From contig OX123190.2 in assembly GCA_944739405.2 (NCBI GenBank), positions 57,927,805-57,991,804 of the forward strand: DNA of 64,000 nucleotides, written 5' to 3'. Positions 12,655-25,034 of this stretch are shown in pieces; positions within the stretch are counted from its first letter, which is position 1, and each line of letters opens with the position of its first letter. The stretch comes from Euclidia mi. Its lineage: Eukaryota > Arthropoda > Insecta > Lepidoptera > Erebidae. The position numbers and the translations under genes are program-made. The notes below the pieces were generated by a model, which worked only from the letters and a program-made list of their open reading frames with translations, did no database searches and had not been told where the DNA came from.

Positions 12655-12880
12655 TTGCTTTTAAAAGACAACTCAACCTCACAAGGAACAATTCCTCAGT
12701 CACGGATGACTCACTAATGTTCAATCAATGGACACAAGCATCACCCTGACTCGAAACCACAGTTTGCGAATCACAGAAATGTTGCAATGTCGTGTGAAAA
12801 TCGAACCCACACACTGGGTGCAGAGCTAGAAGACGAGATGACCTTTTGAGCTAACCGTATCACGCCTTACGTGCAGTCAT
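12655..12880 (-). mobile_element. tRNA-derived SINE, second family, minus strand
   Basis: The complement reads ggttagctcaaaaggtcatc, then a B-box-like 'gggttcgattttcacacga', then 'gtttcgagtcagggtgatg', 'cttgtgtcca' and a tail 'gttgagttgtctttt'. This parallels 10390-10605. Confidence 0.65.
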
Positions 12881-12924
12881 TTAGTTCTTCTATCATCAGA
12901 GAGGCTTAAGAAAGACAAAAATTT

Positions 12925-13020
12925 CAAATATTAATTACTCCTAAGACCTGAACCCACATTTCTCAGACCCGTAGATTGTGACGCGGTGACCAATAAAACC
13001 ACCGAGCCATCCATCTAATA
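12925..13020 (-). repeat. Possible tRNA-like SINE head
   Basis: The complement has ggatggctcggtggtt, ggtcaccgcgtcacaatct and a B-box-like gggttcaggtc, a tRNA-like layout. No body or tail is recognised. Confidence 0.35.
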
Positions 13021-15176
13021 ACCTTGATGACAGGGACATTAATGTGAAACAATCAAGCGTTCCATTTGTTTATTGGACGTGTAACGACTTTGTATAATTT
13101 ACTCAAATTAAAGTATACGATAATGATTGGTTGATTAAAGTACTTTAATAACAAAATTGTTACGGATGACTGTAGCTGATATTATAGTTGATATAGTGGC
13201 AAGAACCAGGTTACGTTAAGAAGTTTCATTACCAGTGTTTTAGGTTGATCAAGCTCAAAGCTGGCTTAAGATCGGTCTAAGTAAAAAATCTTGGCCGAGG
13301 CCAATGTCCAGGAGTCCGCTGATATATTATGATCATAGATCAAACTAGAGCTATTCATCGAGCGAAATCCGCAAAATATTACAAGTGCCAGTAAGTTCAC
13401 CTATCACGGCAAAACAATTGTTGAACTGAATTTGATTGATTTTAGCAAAGAAATCACGACTTGAAGATGGTAATAGGCTATATTTCGTAACAAAAAAACT
13501 TCGAAGTTATTGAAATAGTCGGTTAAAGATAATTAATTACACCGTTAAAGATAATCTTAGGAAGCTTATATTGTTTAATTAAGTTTAAATAAATATGACA
13601 TTCTAATATCCGTATGTAAATTTCCCTTATACTCCTATTTGTTTTCTTACATGCACTTAACTGTACCTTTTGTCTGCGTGAGGTGACTCTTAACTTTAGT
13701 GAATAGTATATCGATACACAGCATAGTCCTATATCTACAATTCCAAGCATCCATTAATTAGCATGAAGAAGTGTGCTGTCCAGAAATTAAGTAACTTTTC
13801 TTCTGAGTAATCGAGATTGACGGCGCTATCGGACTTTACCTTGGTAGTTTGTATGAATGTTTTGTCCACTTTAGATAAAAAACTTATCACGAAAACAGTA
13901 GGCAAATTATAAGATATGTATATTAATTACCGGTGACATAAACAAATCTGAAAAGGACAGTTCAAAGTTGATAACTATTTTCAACCTTTCTACGTAGCAT
14001 AGTTAAGCACAAGGAGAAAGATAAACTTATAAAATAAATATACACTACGTTATCATTCTATACTTACTGTAGACCGAATCCTTTCTCGCAGCGGAAAGCA
14101 TTGCTGCATATTCATATTCTTTAATCCATTTGACGATACTTTTCCAAATACAACGACGATGTTCGAGTAGCCGTTGTGTATGTTTTTCCGCATGGTGGGT
14201 GACCCATTTCCCTAAGTGATTACAACTGACGCGACAAGATATGCAATTCATACATACGTCTCATACATAACACCTCGACATTTTTTGATCAGCACTAACA
14301 TTTAATACCTATATTATGTTGATTGCCCGCGAAATTTGAATAATGAATAAGCATGCATGTATTGGATCTGATGTAAAAAAGAATCACAAAACTAAAAAGT
14401 GTGTTGATACTTTTTCAATAATTTAAACTGGTTTGAAATTATCAGTAAGTAATTGGTGTAATTGATATAATTGGCTTATCTACTTACCGCAATGTTAGTC
14501 GTAAAATATGTAAATGTACTCCACTAAAAATAATTATCTAAAACACATACCTCAGAAAGTCTTCAATTAGGCAAAGTCATAGAAAATCACCAAGTTTGTT
14601 CTTGATACCTTATAAACACGACAAGGTCTTACCAAACTCAACTCACTAGCACTGCACTAAAGTTTAAAATTATTATTTACAATGCCTGCACTAACATAAA
14701 CACAATACTAAAACTAACCTAACACATATACACAAAACATGAAGTTTTAACTTCACGATGAAATAATAGAACAAATTATAAGTATCAAACCACTGTTTTT
14801 CAACAGATATACGATGAAATACTTAATTTTATCACGGAAAATAATTGACAACAGAGTGTATCCTCGCAGATTGTTGTCAAAACTGTCATTTGTTCGACGC
14901 CATGGAAATGACGCATGCGTATTGGGGTAGGTTTTTTAATGCGCATGTCTTCGTCTAGTTGGTTTTAAAAAGATTGTAATAAAGTTCCGAACCTCTTTGG
15001 TTCTTTTGAAGACATTTAATTTACGTCTGAGTTTTTACTGCTTTTCTTTTAGAGAATGGGTAAAACTGGAAAATTCTTTCTAAATGAATTCAAAATTATA
15101 GTAATATTAACTGTAAAAGTATTCGTGTAACTCATTGCTGTTATGATTGTACCACTGATATTATAATTGCATGATT
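13021..15176. other. Unassigned DNA upstream of the triplicated unit
   Basis: No gene recognised. Around 14880-14960 two 'gcatgcg/gcgcatg' motifs sit close together in slightly richer sequence, which could belong to a promoter, but no transcript structure can be shown. Confidence 0.35.
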
Positions 15177-15382
15177 TGGGCATAAATTATAATGAGGTCA
15201 TGTATTTAAAAATCTCTGATTATATTATAATGAAAATAATCTATAGCTACACATTAATTCATAACATTAAAATATTAAATATGTTACAGTCATCACTACA
15301 TATGATTTACAGTCATATGTTATAAGTAAATAATGGCTTTGTATTGTTAAATAGCTGATAACTACTTTAAACATTTTTTATA

Positions 15383-15712
15383 ATCAATCATAATCATCAG
15401 CCCTTTATACTGTCCCACTGCTGGGCACGGGCCTCTTCCCATTATGAGAAGGGTAAGGCCATAGTCCACCACGCTGGCCAAGTGCGGGTTGGCAGACTTC
15501 ACATGTCTTTCGAGAACATTATGGAGAACTCTCAGACATGCAGGTTTCCTCACGATGTTTTCCTTCTCCGTTTAGCAAGCGATAATTAACAATTTAATAC
15601 GCAAATAACTTCGAAAAGTCATCGGTGCGCGCCGTGGATTCGAGCCCTGACCCTCTGCGTAGCAGTCTGTCGGTCTCTCCACTAGGCTATCGCTGCTTGT
15701 ATACATTTTTTA
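15383..15712 (-). mobile_element. Bm1-like SINE with 12-bp target-site duplication
   Basis: Plus-strand landmarks: ctgtcccactgctgggcacg, cctcttcccattatgagaag, 'caagtgcgggttggcagac', ttcacatgtctttcgag, 'ggtttcctcacgatgttttc', and a tRNA-like head in complement at about 15620-15700. The direct repeat acattttttata flanks it (15371-15382 and 15713-15724). Copy B lacks the SINE, confirming the boundaries. Confidence 0.85.
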
Positions 15713-16675
15713 TATAATTTTAATACGCTGTGTTTCAATTAATACACCGGAAGGGATATTCTCGTAAAAAAGCCTTATGTTACTTTAAATAAAATACAAC
15801 ATAACCTAGTGGGATTACCGACTTTTTCTCCAGGATGAAAATTGAGTATCCATAATGCTGGTCCTGAAGTATTTTAAACCATTGTGCTATCTGTACCTGT
15901 ACATCTGTACATGTACATAACCTGTACATCTTCGAATTTAAAAATAAATTATAACGAAAATTGTCTAATTATAAAAATAACATTAAGCTGGAACTTATTC
16001 CATCTACGCAAAAGCGTATTCAGTGGGTGACTTATGACAAAAGTTTGGTGAAATGTTTGAACAAAACGCTTATGTCCAACCGTGCTTAACTGTCTAAACT
16101 TTAATTAAATTTACGAAAAAGGCTCTCCTTTTACGCCGATAGACTATCAAGATTACATCATTTCGGATTAAGACTAATTAAAGTGAGACTTTTTTGTATT
16201 CAAGATCGATTAAATGGGTTTCCAAGTTTCTGTAAGTAAAGTCCTTTGATTGGGGTCGGTGTGGTACCCTTTTTTATTGATTTAGTTTGATAGCCTATTG
16301 TAATTCTTAATTAATGGGTAAAGCGATACGCTTCTCTTTTTTACAGGGTTTTATTTATGTTAAAAGCGTATTTGTTTGGTCTATGTATTCGTGTGAGTGT
16401 GTGGTAAAAGATGATGTCAGAGTTTATAAACCGCTTGAAGGCCTCTGCCAAGGCCTAAAAATTCATGTCCTGAGACAATAACCAAGATGATATTCCTGAA
16501 ATGTTTTTTTACATATTCTATTCATGCAGTCAAAAAACATTACGTTCAGAAATGGCGAATCGAAGATATTCAGTTTTGTGACTACAATATTACTGCATTT
16601 GGGCGGACTTGGCTTTTCGGTAACTGTCTGCGTTCCTGTAATGAGCAAAATCAATTAATTAAATAGTAAACATTG

Positions 16676-16906
16676 TGTGGTGACGGATTAAGAATACGGA
16701 TTGTCACCATCCCATATCATCCCATGGGTGTCATAAGAGCCGATAGACGAAGCATATTATGCAGAGAACAGCACTGTAAGAGAAGGAAAACTTGATACAA
16801 ACCCTATACCAACCCGTTTGGCCTGCGTGGTATAGTAGGCCAATTCCTCCTTTCAAAGGAGAGGCCCAGTCCAGCAGTGGATTGTTAAAGGCTGATGATG
16901 ATGAAA
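16676..16906 (+). mobile_element. SINE/LINE 3' fragment ending in (gat)n
   Basis: It carries agaatacggattgtcaccat, cctataccaacccgtttggc, tcctcctttcaaaggagagg, 'cagtccagcagtggatt' and a (gat)n tail. The same sequence sits inside the BEL gag region at 36713-36928. It is absent from the corresponding place in copies B and C. The 5' boundary is approximate. Confidence 0.7.
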
Positions 16907-17054
16907 AATTGCTGACCATATTTTTACGTCATCTAAGTTTATGAGTACATAACCGGAAAGTATTTTAGGTACCAGATTGCGTTGTAATCAGATTTACACA
17001 AAGACGTGGTCAAAGTAAGCTACAGCTGCGGTACAATAACACCATTAGGTACAT

Positions 17055-17155
17055 GTTAGTGTTACGGAGCCGTATATCGCGGTAATCTATGGGGTTAGTC
17101 TATATTATTGAACAGAGCCCGTCCCATAGATTTACGTGAATTGACAATTTCCTCT
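17055..17155. repeat. Conserved stem-loop block shared by the three copies
   Basis: gttacggagccgtatatcgc is followed by an inverted pair (ggtaatctatggg and cccatagatttac) about 35 nt apart. The ~48 nt before and including the left arm are identical in A and B (about 32895-32942) and differ once in C (about 57230-57277), noticeably better than adjacent sequence. It could be a short DNA-element relic or a constrained site. Confidence 0.5.
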
Positions 17156-18218
17156 CACAAGCCATTGATAGGTAAGCCGTGATGAGTTTGATTAGGTATA
17201 ATAGGTGCTCAAGTTTCTAGTAGAAATCTCAGATTTCATATTATTTTATGTGTGGTAATTTGTAATTCCTATATTAATTAAGTATTCTGTGGCGTTTCCG
17301 GTGCTTTCAAGAGACTTGCCCAAGGGAAAACTAAATATTTTTAGTTTTTGACTTATGGAATGTGCCGAAGCTGCGTCAATTTGTTTAATTTCAATCTAAA
17401 ATAAATAAATTATATCAGTATTCAGTATTTCATCTTAAGCAGGAACTGCTGCGCACAGACATAGTTTGTTCTCTCAGCATTACAAGTATTTCAGTAGTAA
17501 TATAATATCGAAGCCGGAGTTTACCTGAAAACACCGTTTAAATGCATGTAAGACTCGTGTACGTAGGATGCCGAACATGCAGCATAATTATAAGCCATGT
17601 GCCTTTTAAATACTTTGGTAAAAGAAGAAAGTTGCTATAACAATATGTAATTATTTTTAATATGCACAGAAATTCTCTTTTTAGCTTTATATTATTTGTA
17701 AGTTTTGCGACAGCAGAAATACTTACACACGCTGTGATTCTTATCTCTGCACCTTTTACTACTATGAGATAAAGCCCGCTGAGAGGCAAGCGGCCAGTAG
17801 AAAGGATAGCAAAGGTTTAATAATGGGGTCTCCATGGCACCCCTGAGTACGGCAACGGCACCCTATAAATGTATAAAGAGACAGAAGTTTACTACACAGG
17901 GGAATACGGTTGCGCTCCCACCGCTCTTAGCGGTACAACATGAGTATGTGGCGGTACCACACACCAGATACGGCTACTTTACGTTGTCATGCAGTCATGT
18001 ATCATAACTAACGTAAGTCGCTTCATACTTGAGTCTGTGACATCATATTTGTAAGTTGAAAATGTATAACTGTTGATATCAAATGCTAATAGACATTTAT
18101 AATATTTATTATTTTGGCCAATAAACGAATCGAAATCTCGTAAATGTATATCGAATTACTTTCTGGAATAAGACGAGCTCTACCTGTTAGAGTTCGAAAC
18201 AATTATATAAGCATAATC

Positions 18219-18288
18219 AACAAAATTGTTAGAGCAACTAAGTACGAATGATAAATCATTCGTACTTAGTTGCTCTAACAATTTTGTT
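18219..18288. repeat. Private inverted duplication (hairpin) in copy A
   Basis: 33-bp perfect arms (aacaaaattgttagagcaac... and complement) separated by 4 nt. Copy B has only the right-arm sequence (about 34107-34133), so the left arm arose in copy A as an inverted copy. Confidence 0.85.
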
Positions 18289-18769
18289 AAAATGATGACT
18301 TACAAATTGTCGGTACAAGTCTCTGGGAACTATTAGCGCTTAATCTCAGTCATTTCACATAAAATGTAAAAGAGATGCTGAGAGACATTAAGTTACTACA
18401 TATTTTTTGTAACATAACATTATTATTATTAATACAAATCTGATAAATGCAGCTGCAGTCCCCTTCTGCATCAGGAAACACAAGTGACCCTGTCTTAATC
18501 TTAACAGATGACCGCGGGATTACGACTCGCACGCCGGACAATCCCTAAGGAACATGACCTACGCTGCTGGATGCCATTACAAACACACATCGAGAACCGA
18601 TAAATATTTATGGATTATACAGGCTGTGACGTAGAGGTGTGTCCATATACCGAAAGTAGGACCATGTTTTGATCATGTTTCACTATTAAAATTTAAAGAT
18701 TACTTCAAAACGATAAGGATACGTTTACAAAATTATAAAGATATTCAATTCACTGGTTACTTTTAGAAC

Positions 18770-19660
18770 ACAGTATGACCGACTGTTTTCAAATAGAAAG
18801 CTATTACTAGGTGTAAGCACTGGCCTGAAGGCTGGAGCGTAGACTCCTGCTACTCTCCGACGCTCGCAGGGTTGACCGCTCGTAGGGTCGCCGGTGAGCT
18901 GGCCGAAGTGCACGCTGTGAAGGCTGCTCGGTGGTCGAGGTGTAGGCTGAGCAGAGGCCCAGGCGGTGCAGCTGATGTAGGCCGAGCGGTAGGGCTCAGG
19001 CGTAGGCCGGCGCAGTCCGGCGCCAATGGCCTGGCTGTAGGAAGCTCACAGCCAGGAGCTGATGCGTAGGCGGCGGCTGGTAGCAGCACGGCGCCAGCAG
19101 CTCGTAGGTCACAGCTACAGCAATCCGTAGGGAGAATTGTAGCCCGTAGGTAGAACGTCAGCCCGTAGGGACAATTGTGGCCCGTAGGTATAGAAGACAG
19201 GTGAAGACACGTTGAGGTGTAGACCCATAAGGAGAACGTCAGCCCATAGGGAGAACTGGAAACAGCAAAGATAATACACAACAACCGGTCAGGAACAGGC
19301 TGTACCTGGATCGGCTGTTATGCTTAGGAGAGACAGATACTACAGACAGAACATATAGGCACACAGGCAACTAGAATATGCTTACTCCCAGCGGGACAGT
19401 AGATATGCAAGTAGAAGGCAGAATAATCACGAGGTGTAGCGGCAGCGTTGCGTCGTCTAGGGAAAGTGACCAATTTAGATCGCGCACCCATCTTATATAG
19501 GCATAGACCAATGACTCAAAGCTGCCTGTGAGCGGGTCCATGACAATATATGGTAATAATTCCTAGCGAAGCGCTCTTCGGACTAGGCTGGCTTCACCCA
19601 CTGCGTTAAGCGCCTGCGAGGTATTATAACGCAATTCCTAGTATTACGTTACAATTCATA
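18770..19660 (-). mobile_element. LTR-like segment with CGTAGG minisatellite
   Basis: Present in A and, shortened, in C (58310-58853) but not in B, where the flanks are joined near 34620. On the minus strand the end begins tgtaacgtaatactaggaat, and a TATA-like tatataag lies near plus 19493-19502, which suggests a long terminal repeat. Plus 18860-19270 is a degenerate minisatellite built on 'cccgtaggnagaa' and 'gctcgtagg'. The 144-codon minus frame at 18850-19284 is low-complexity and probably not a gene. No internal retroelement coding follows, so a solo LTR is the best reading. Confidence 0.45.
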
Positions 19661-19845
19661 GAAGAAGCATGAGCTCTATTTACCTTTTTTCAATAGTTTC
19701 AATCTTCGTTTTGTCTTTATTCTCGTAGTAATATGTATTATACTTATTGTATTTTAATTTTTAATGTTTTTCTTGACTGCATATAACAAACAACGGCACA
19801 GCAACCTTAGTTGCATAACTGCATTAGTTCTGAAATATTATTGTA

Positions 19846-21467
19846 CTAGCTTTCGCCCGCGGCTTCGCCCGCATGAAATTTTAATAAAGAGTCTTTTTAC
19901 TTCCCCAGGTTTCAGACTACTATATCAAATTTCATTACAAACGGATCTGCACATTAGCCGTGTAGCATACATATATTATAAACAGATAATAATTGTACTT
20001 AAAATTACATTTGTTTTTATAGTCGTCAAACTTCAGGTAAAGATTAGTATGTAGTGTATATTATTAAAGTTATTGAAGAGCTTATATACCTACTGAATAA
20101 AATTGCAGCAAAAATAAAAACTGAAAGCATTACCACAAAGTACAAAATCAGACCGCCCCTCCTCCCCACTGCGCTTCAGCGCACCAACTCATACTCTCAC
20201 GCTTTTAATAACGCTGCGCTTAGGTCAATTATATCGTAAGCTCTATTCTGCCAATCAAGCCCTTTCATTTGATACCCATATTGGGGTATTTGTGGCAAAT
20301 ATGTCATCCGCCATTTTATGGCGACAGCCATCTTAGATTTTTCATAGTGAGCCCTATTCTACAAATCATGCCCTTTCATTCGATACCCATATTGAGTTAT
20401 TTGTGGAAAATAAGTAATTCACCTTTTTGTGGTGGCCATCTTGGATTTTTCATAGTGAGCTCCATTCTACCAATCAAACCCTTTCATTAGATACCCATAT
20501 TGAGGTATATGTGGGAATATGTAATCCGCCAGTTTGTGGCGGCAGCCATCTTGGATTTTATATATTGAGCCCTATTCTACCAATCAAGTCCTTTCATTCG
20601 ATACCCATATTGAGTTATTTGTGGAAAATATGTAATCCGCCATTTTGCGGCGACAGCCATCTTGGATTTTTCATAGTGAGCTCTATTCTACGAATCAAGC
20701 CCTTTAATTTGATACCCAAATTGAGGTATTATTGGAAAATAAATAATCCGCCATTTTGTGGCAGCGGCCATCTTGGATTTTTCATAGTGAGCTGCATTCT
20801 ACCAATCAAACCCTTTCATTTGTTACCCATATTGAGTTATTTGTGGAAAATATTCAAAATATGTAATCAGCCATTTTGCTGCGACAGCCATCTTGGATTT
20901 TTCATAGTGAGCTCTATTCTACGAATCAAGCCCTTTCATTTGATACCCATATCGAGGTATTTGTGGAAAATAAATAAGACGCCATTTTGTGTCAGCGGCC
21001 ATCTTAGATTTTTCATAGTGAGCTCCATTCTACCAATCAAACCCTTTCATTTGATACCCATATTGAGGTTGTTGTGAAGTAATATGTGATTCGCCATTTT
21101 GTATCGGTGACCATCTTGGATTTACAATCATTTAAATATTATCTTTTAATCTCGATGACAATATGAGTGTATACCAAATATCAGATCAATCATCAGGAAG
21201 GGGGTAAAATTCCAATTACTAAATTTGACCCAAGCAAACAAATAAAGATAATACAGGATTTTCGCCGACTTAGTTGATACTTTTCCTTATAGTATGGCAA
21301 CATTATACATTTTTTTTTTATAAATTGTAGCCTATGTGTTATTCTGATGTATAAACTATATTACTGTAAAGTTTCATCCAAATCCGTTCAGTAGTTTTTG
21401 CGTGAAAGAGTAACAAACATCCATCCATCCATCTTCACAAACTTTCACATTTATAATATTAGTAGGA
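19846..21467 (-). mobile_element. Non-autonomous Helitron, exact boundaries from empty sites
   Basis: On the minus strand it begins TCCTACTAATATTATAAATG and ends in CTAG, preceded by the GC-rich hairpin gcgggcgaagccgcgggc. It lies between A (19845) and T (21468) with no target duplication. Copies B and C have the uninterrupted site (42757/42758 and 59033/59034), giving base-level boundaries. Most of the interior is a 111-bp tandem array. No transposase/helicase is encoded. Confidence 0.9.
20230..21130. repeat. ~111-bp tandem repeat array (8 units) inside Helitron
   Basis: The landmark 'gatacccat' recurs at 20271, 20382, 20490, 20600, 20711, 20822, 20942 and 21053 (spacing 108-111, one of 120). 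Units contain aatccgccattttgtggcg, gccatcttggatttttcata, ccaatcaagccctttcattt and gatacccatattgagg. Because 111 is a multiple of three, a 216-codon frame (20427-21077) stays open without meaning. Confidence 0.92.
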
Positions 21468-22685
21468 TGTGCGGTAATGTTGTTGAAGCACACACTTTTT
21501 GGAAATCATTAAAATGGAGGATGAGGATGAATGAGGATTTTATCCTCAGAGGATAAGGTCGACTAATCGAGTTTATAAATTAAATCTTTGTCTTTAGTTT
21601 AGGACTTAATTTACTTGTTAAAACATTGAATTGAGTAGGTTTTTATTAAAAACTACGCCAGAATTGTTTTAAGTCGTTTGAGACAAAGAAAAGTTGAGTG
21701 TAGGCGTTCCGGGGCTATACAAATACTGAGAAAATGAATAAAAAACTTCATCTAATTAGCTACATCCACATTCCTATACCGAGTTTGCCCTTAGATTGCT
21801 TTCGCACTATGTCCGATCCGAATGCGTAAAATACAGTTCTAGAAAGGGTCTAGAGAGTTCTAGAAGTCGGATTTCGTGCGTAACGTATCATAGAAATAAT
21901 TCTACGACTTAGTCTGACCGCATTTTGACGGTTCCGGATCGGATTTGGATAGGATATAGTGCGAAACCACTGTGTGCCTGTATAAAAAAATACAGTACTT
22001 AGTAATTTCTCAGTGACCCCGTGTAGTCACGGACTCTATCGAGGTTAGCGTTATTTAATGTTTCTTCGAAAGATTTCCTTATAATGACTAAATCCAAAAA
22101 TGTATTTGGTTTTATTTCATACAAGAAACTTCAACAAAGCATCTGACTGTCAAATTCGTTGAAATACGTACAAAGAGATATATATTATGCCGTATTATGC
22201 TTATTTCCTGAGTGCATCTGTCTATGTATTTACTCGTACCGTAACTGTCAAACCAAGAGCCATGTAAGACCAAAAAAACAATCTTTGAAAATTTCTTAAT
22301 ACTTTACGTGGGAAGCCTTTAATATATTATAATTGCTCGTAAACTAGCAATATCAAACTTTGTTACCCGGAATCTGTTAAATTATAATTTATCAAAGAGA
22401 AATTCTACGTAAATTAAATGAGTGTCATAGAAACAGAATGCCCAGAAGATCGTATTATGGCAATATTATAGCATTGCCATAAGTAGGAGTTGCAATTGAA
22501 TACAAATCGCTTATGTTGTACCCTTAAAAATACCATAAACGTTAACCGAAGCGTTTCGTGAGCCAAACGGCACAGTTTCTATCATAAACAGTGACACTAG
22601 CTAAACTACATAAAATACTAACTTCATTAACCATTTTACAAAAAGCTATCGTCTTTCTACCCTACACTCTTTATGTGTCCTAATT

Positions 22686-22985
22686 TTATTTTGTAAAGAT
22701 GGGTGGGGAAGCTCTTGAATTGATGGTCGTTTTACTGATAGGATTGTTGAGTCGTGTTTCTTTTTTAGAAAAATATAGAGGGCATTGAACATACTCTGTC
22801 AGGTCACAGTGCCGTGACTTTCTTGTGTGCTTTAGTGCCACGTACTTACATGCAAATGTTGTAATGTTAGGTTGGGCATGCACTAAATTAGTTCGAGTTG
22901 AAATGCTAAATGGGCCCTTATTCGAAATGAATTCATAGAATTTCGAATTCCTCATTAAGTTATTTGTTAAAAAAATCATGTTCAA
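22686..22985 (-). other. Short open frame recurring in all three copies
   Basis: A 99-codon minus frame includes PNITTFACKYVALKHTRKSR. The corresponding places in B (45425-45622) and C (60120-60323) keep similar frames with a few substitutions, but the C-terminal halves diverge by frameshift. The surrounding DNA looks like an old dispersed repeat. Conservation may simply reflect recent duplication. Confidence 0.25.
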
Positions 22986-23974
22986 TTTAGAAATGCTGCA
23001 ATTATTTTTGTATAAATTGATGTATTGTTTGTTTTTATATTATACTATTTAGTTTTATTAGCAGTATAAATAGTATTAATCTAGCTTGTAGGTAAATTTG
23101 ACATAGTACTATTTGTATAATTAAGTTATTTATATATTCAAAATGATAAAATCAATTATGGAAAACTGTTTTCAAATAGAAAGCTAACGTACACGGTGTG
23201 GTGCGGAATTACATTTGGTGGATCTGCACATGAAACTCAGGGTCAGAGTTTCCGTGATATACTTACGTTATTATGACCTTTTCCAAATGGCATTCCAAGC
23301 AAGCGTGATAATTCAGTCGTCTTAGGAACCAGTTACTGCATTACGCATCTTAGTTAAGTAGGTACTCTCAAATAGAAATCTTCACTTTAGAGTGTTTTTG
23401 CTTGCGAAATAGATTACACGGGTGACCTTAATAGATTTGGCTGTGGCAGGTGTGTTCTAAAGATAGAAAACAGAATTTTCTAAATAAATATTAAAACAGT
23501 AAACATAATATACCATCATACATTATTATTTTTATCCTATTTAGATTTACTATATGAACCCAGAGATTATTGTATTATGTTTATCACAACAATATTTCTG
23601 TATGTGGTCTCGTTTCTCGTTACACCGTATTTCGGTCAGTAATTCGCCAATAATTTAATTCTATGCCGTCGTACTCTATCTACTCTCCGTGCATTTGTGT
23701 TCCAAGCCTTTATGCCACCAAATTAAGTTGTAAACCACGCTGAGGTGAAACATGTTACCATTTTTAAACTTTAATCATGGAAAATGTGACGCTAAATTAC
23801 ACTCTAATCACATTATATTATGAAGGGGAAACATTTTAGGGTTAATTCATATAGTATAACAAATGGCTGTGCGAGATCGCTTTAACTTTATTTCTGCGTA
23901 GTTACTGTTGAGATACTTCTTGATGCCTTTTAAGTTTGTAAGCGTAGTGGCAGCTATTTTCATCATCATTCTAG

Positions 23975-24530
23975 CATAGTAAAAACAGAATAGTAGGTTA
24001 GCTAAGGCCGCTCGGCGAGTTAATTGCCTACTCTTGCGTTGACGCACGGGCTGTCACTTGTTTACACCGCGGCGCCGGCTTTATCGGCGCTCGCGCTTTT
24101 TCGCCGCTTTTTTAAGTGATCGCGCTGAATACTTCACAATTTAAGCTTGAATTTATTTTTTCTCAAATACCTACTGACTACCTAAGCGTTATATAACTAT
24201 CTAAATGCCTTTTTTAATGAGAAAAAGTTAGAGTAAGTTAAATTTACTGTCGTTTAACACATTGTATATTATTAATAACGTTTATTACAAAACTGAATGT
24301 ATATAAACAATTCAAGCGGGCGAGCAGTGAAGTACCTACATGAATGCGCTCGATCAGACGCGCGGCGCATCCCGTACTGAATCCGCGCCGAGCTTGCCGC
24401 GCTCGTGAGATTGTGTGCGTGAAAAGTGCGTGCATACACGGCGCCGGCGACTCACGCGTACATTCAAACCAGCGCGTCAGCGCGGCGGCCGATTTGTATG
24501 AAGCTATCTTACTATTCTGTTTTTACTATG
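23975..24530. mobile_element. TIR DNA transposon (non-autonomous), private to copy A
   Basis: Inverted ends catagtaaaaacagaatagt at 23975 and its complement ending at 24530 are identical over 20 bp, with weaker similarity beyond. Flanks attctag (23968-23974) and attctac (24531-24537) look like a 7-bp or mutated 8-bp target duplication; copy B has one uninterrupted copy (about 47540). An 8-bp duplication would point to hAT. The interior is strongly CG-rich (24055-24120, 24345-24490) and may carry a promoter. The 98-codon frame at 24344-24640 runs out of the element and is not credible. Confidence 0.8.
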
Positions 24531-25034
24531 ATTCTACGTGTTACCCTAGTCGCGTCTGTAACGTTCGCCTTGGCCTTGAAACTCGGGGCCCCCTTTTTAG
24601 TCTAACCAGAATTAAAGGAATACCGTCTTGTTTACACTGACTGCTGTTTTTTCCTCTGAAAGACTTATGTTCAAAACATATTACGCAGCGTGATATATTT
24701 GAAGACGATTGAGGCTGATTTTAGTCTATAAATATTTTTGACAGCCATGACCGACACTTAGCCTATATCTGAGCACCTAAAGGCTAGCGAGAATTAACAA
24801 TCGATCGTCGGGTTCGAACCGAGAACATCTACCTGGCTGCTATTTATTACAAACTCAAGTAAGCTGCTCAAATTATACTGCCACAATTTCAATCAGAGAA
24901 GGAACCTAATGCATGTTTCGTTTTTCCAGCGTAAAGTTGGGTGATACAAAATTTTAAGGCATCAATCAAACTTGTTGGTTTTTTTGGAAAGGACAATTTT
25001 TTCCGTTGGCAGATATTGATATCTTGTGAGTACA

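Noticed and set aside
18850..19284. 144-codon minus frame, and 65-codon plus frame at 18872-19069
   Set aside because: Low-complexity Ala/Pro/Leu-rich translation of a CG-rich minisatellite; overlapping frames on both strands and not conserved in copy C.
20427..21077. 216-codon plus-strand open frame
   Set aside because: It lies wholly in the 111-bp tandem array; 111 is divisible by three, so the frame stays open by repetition. The peptide is just the repeat translated.
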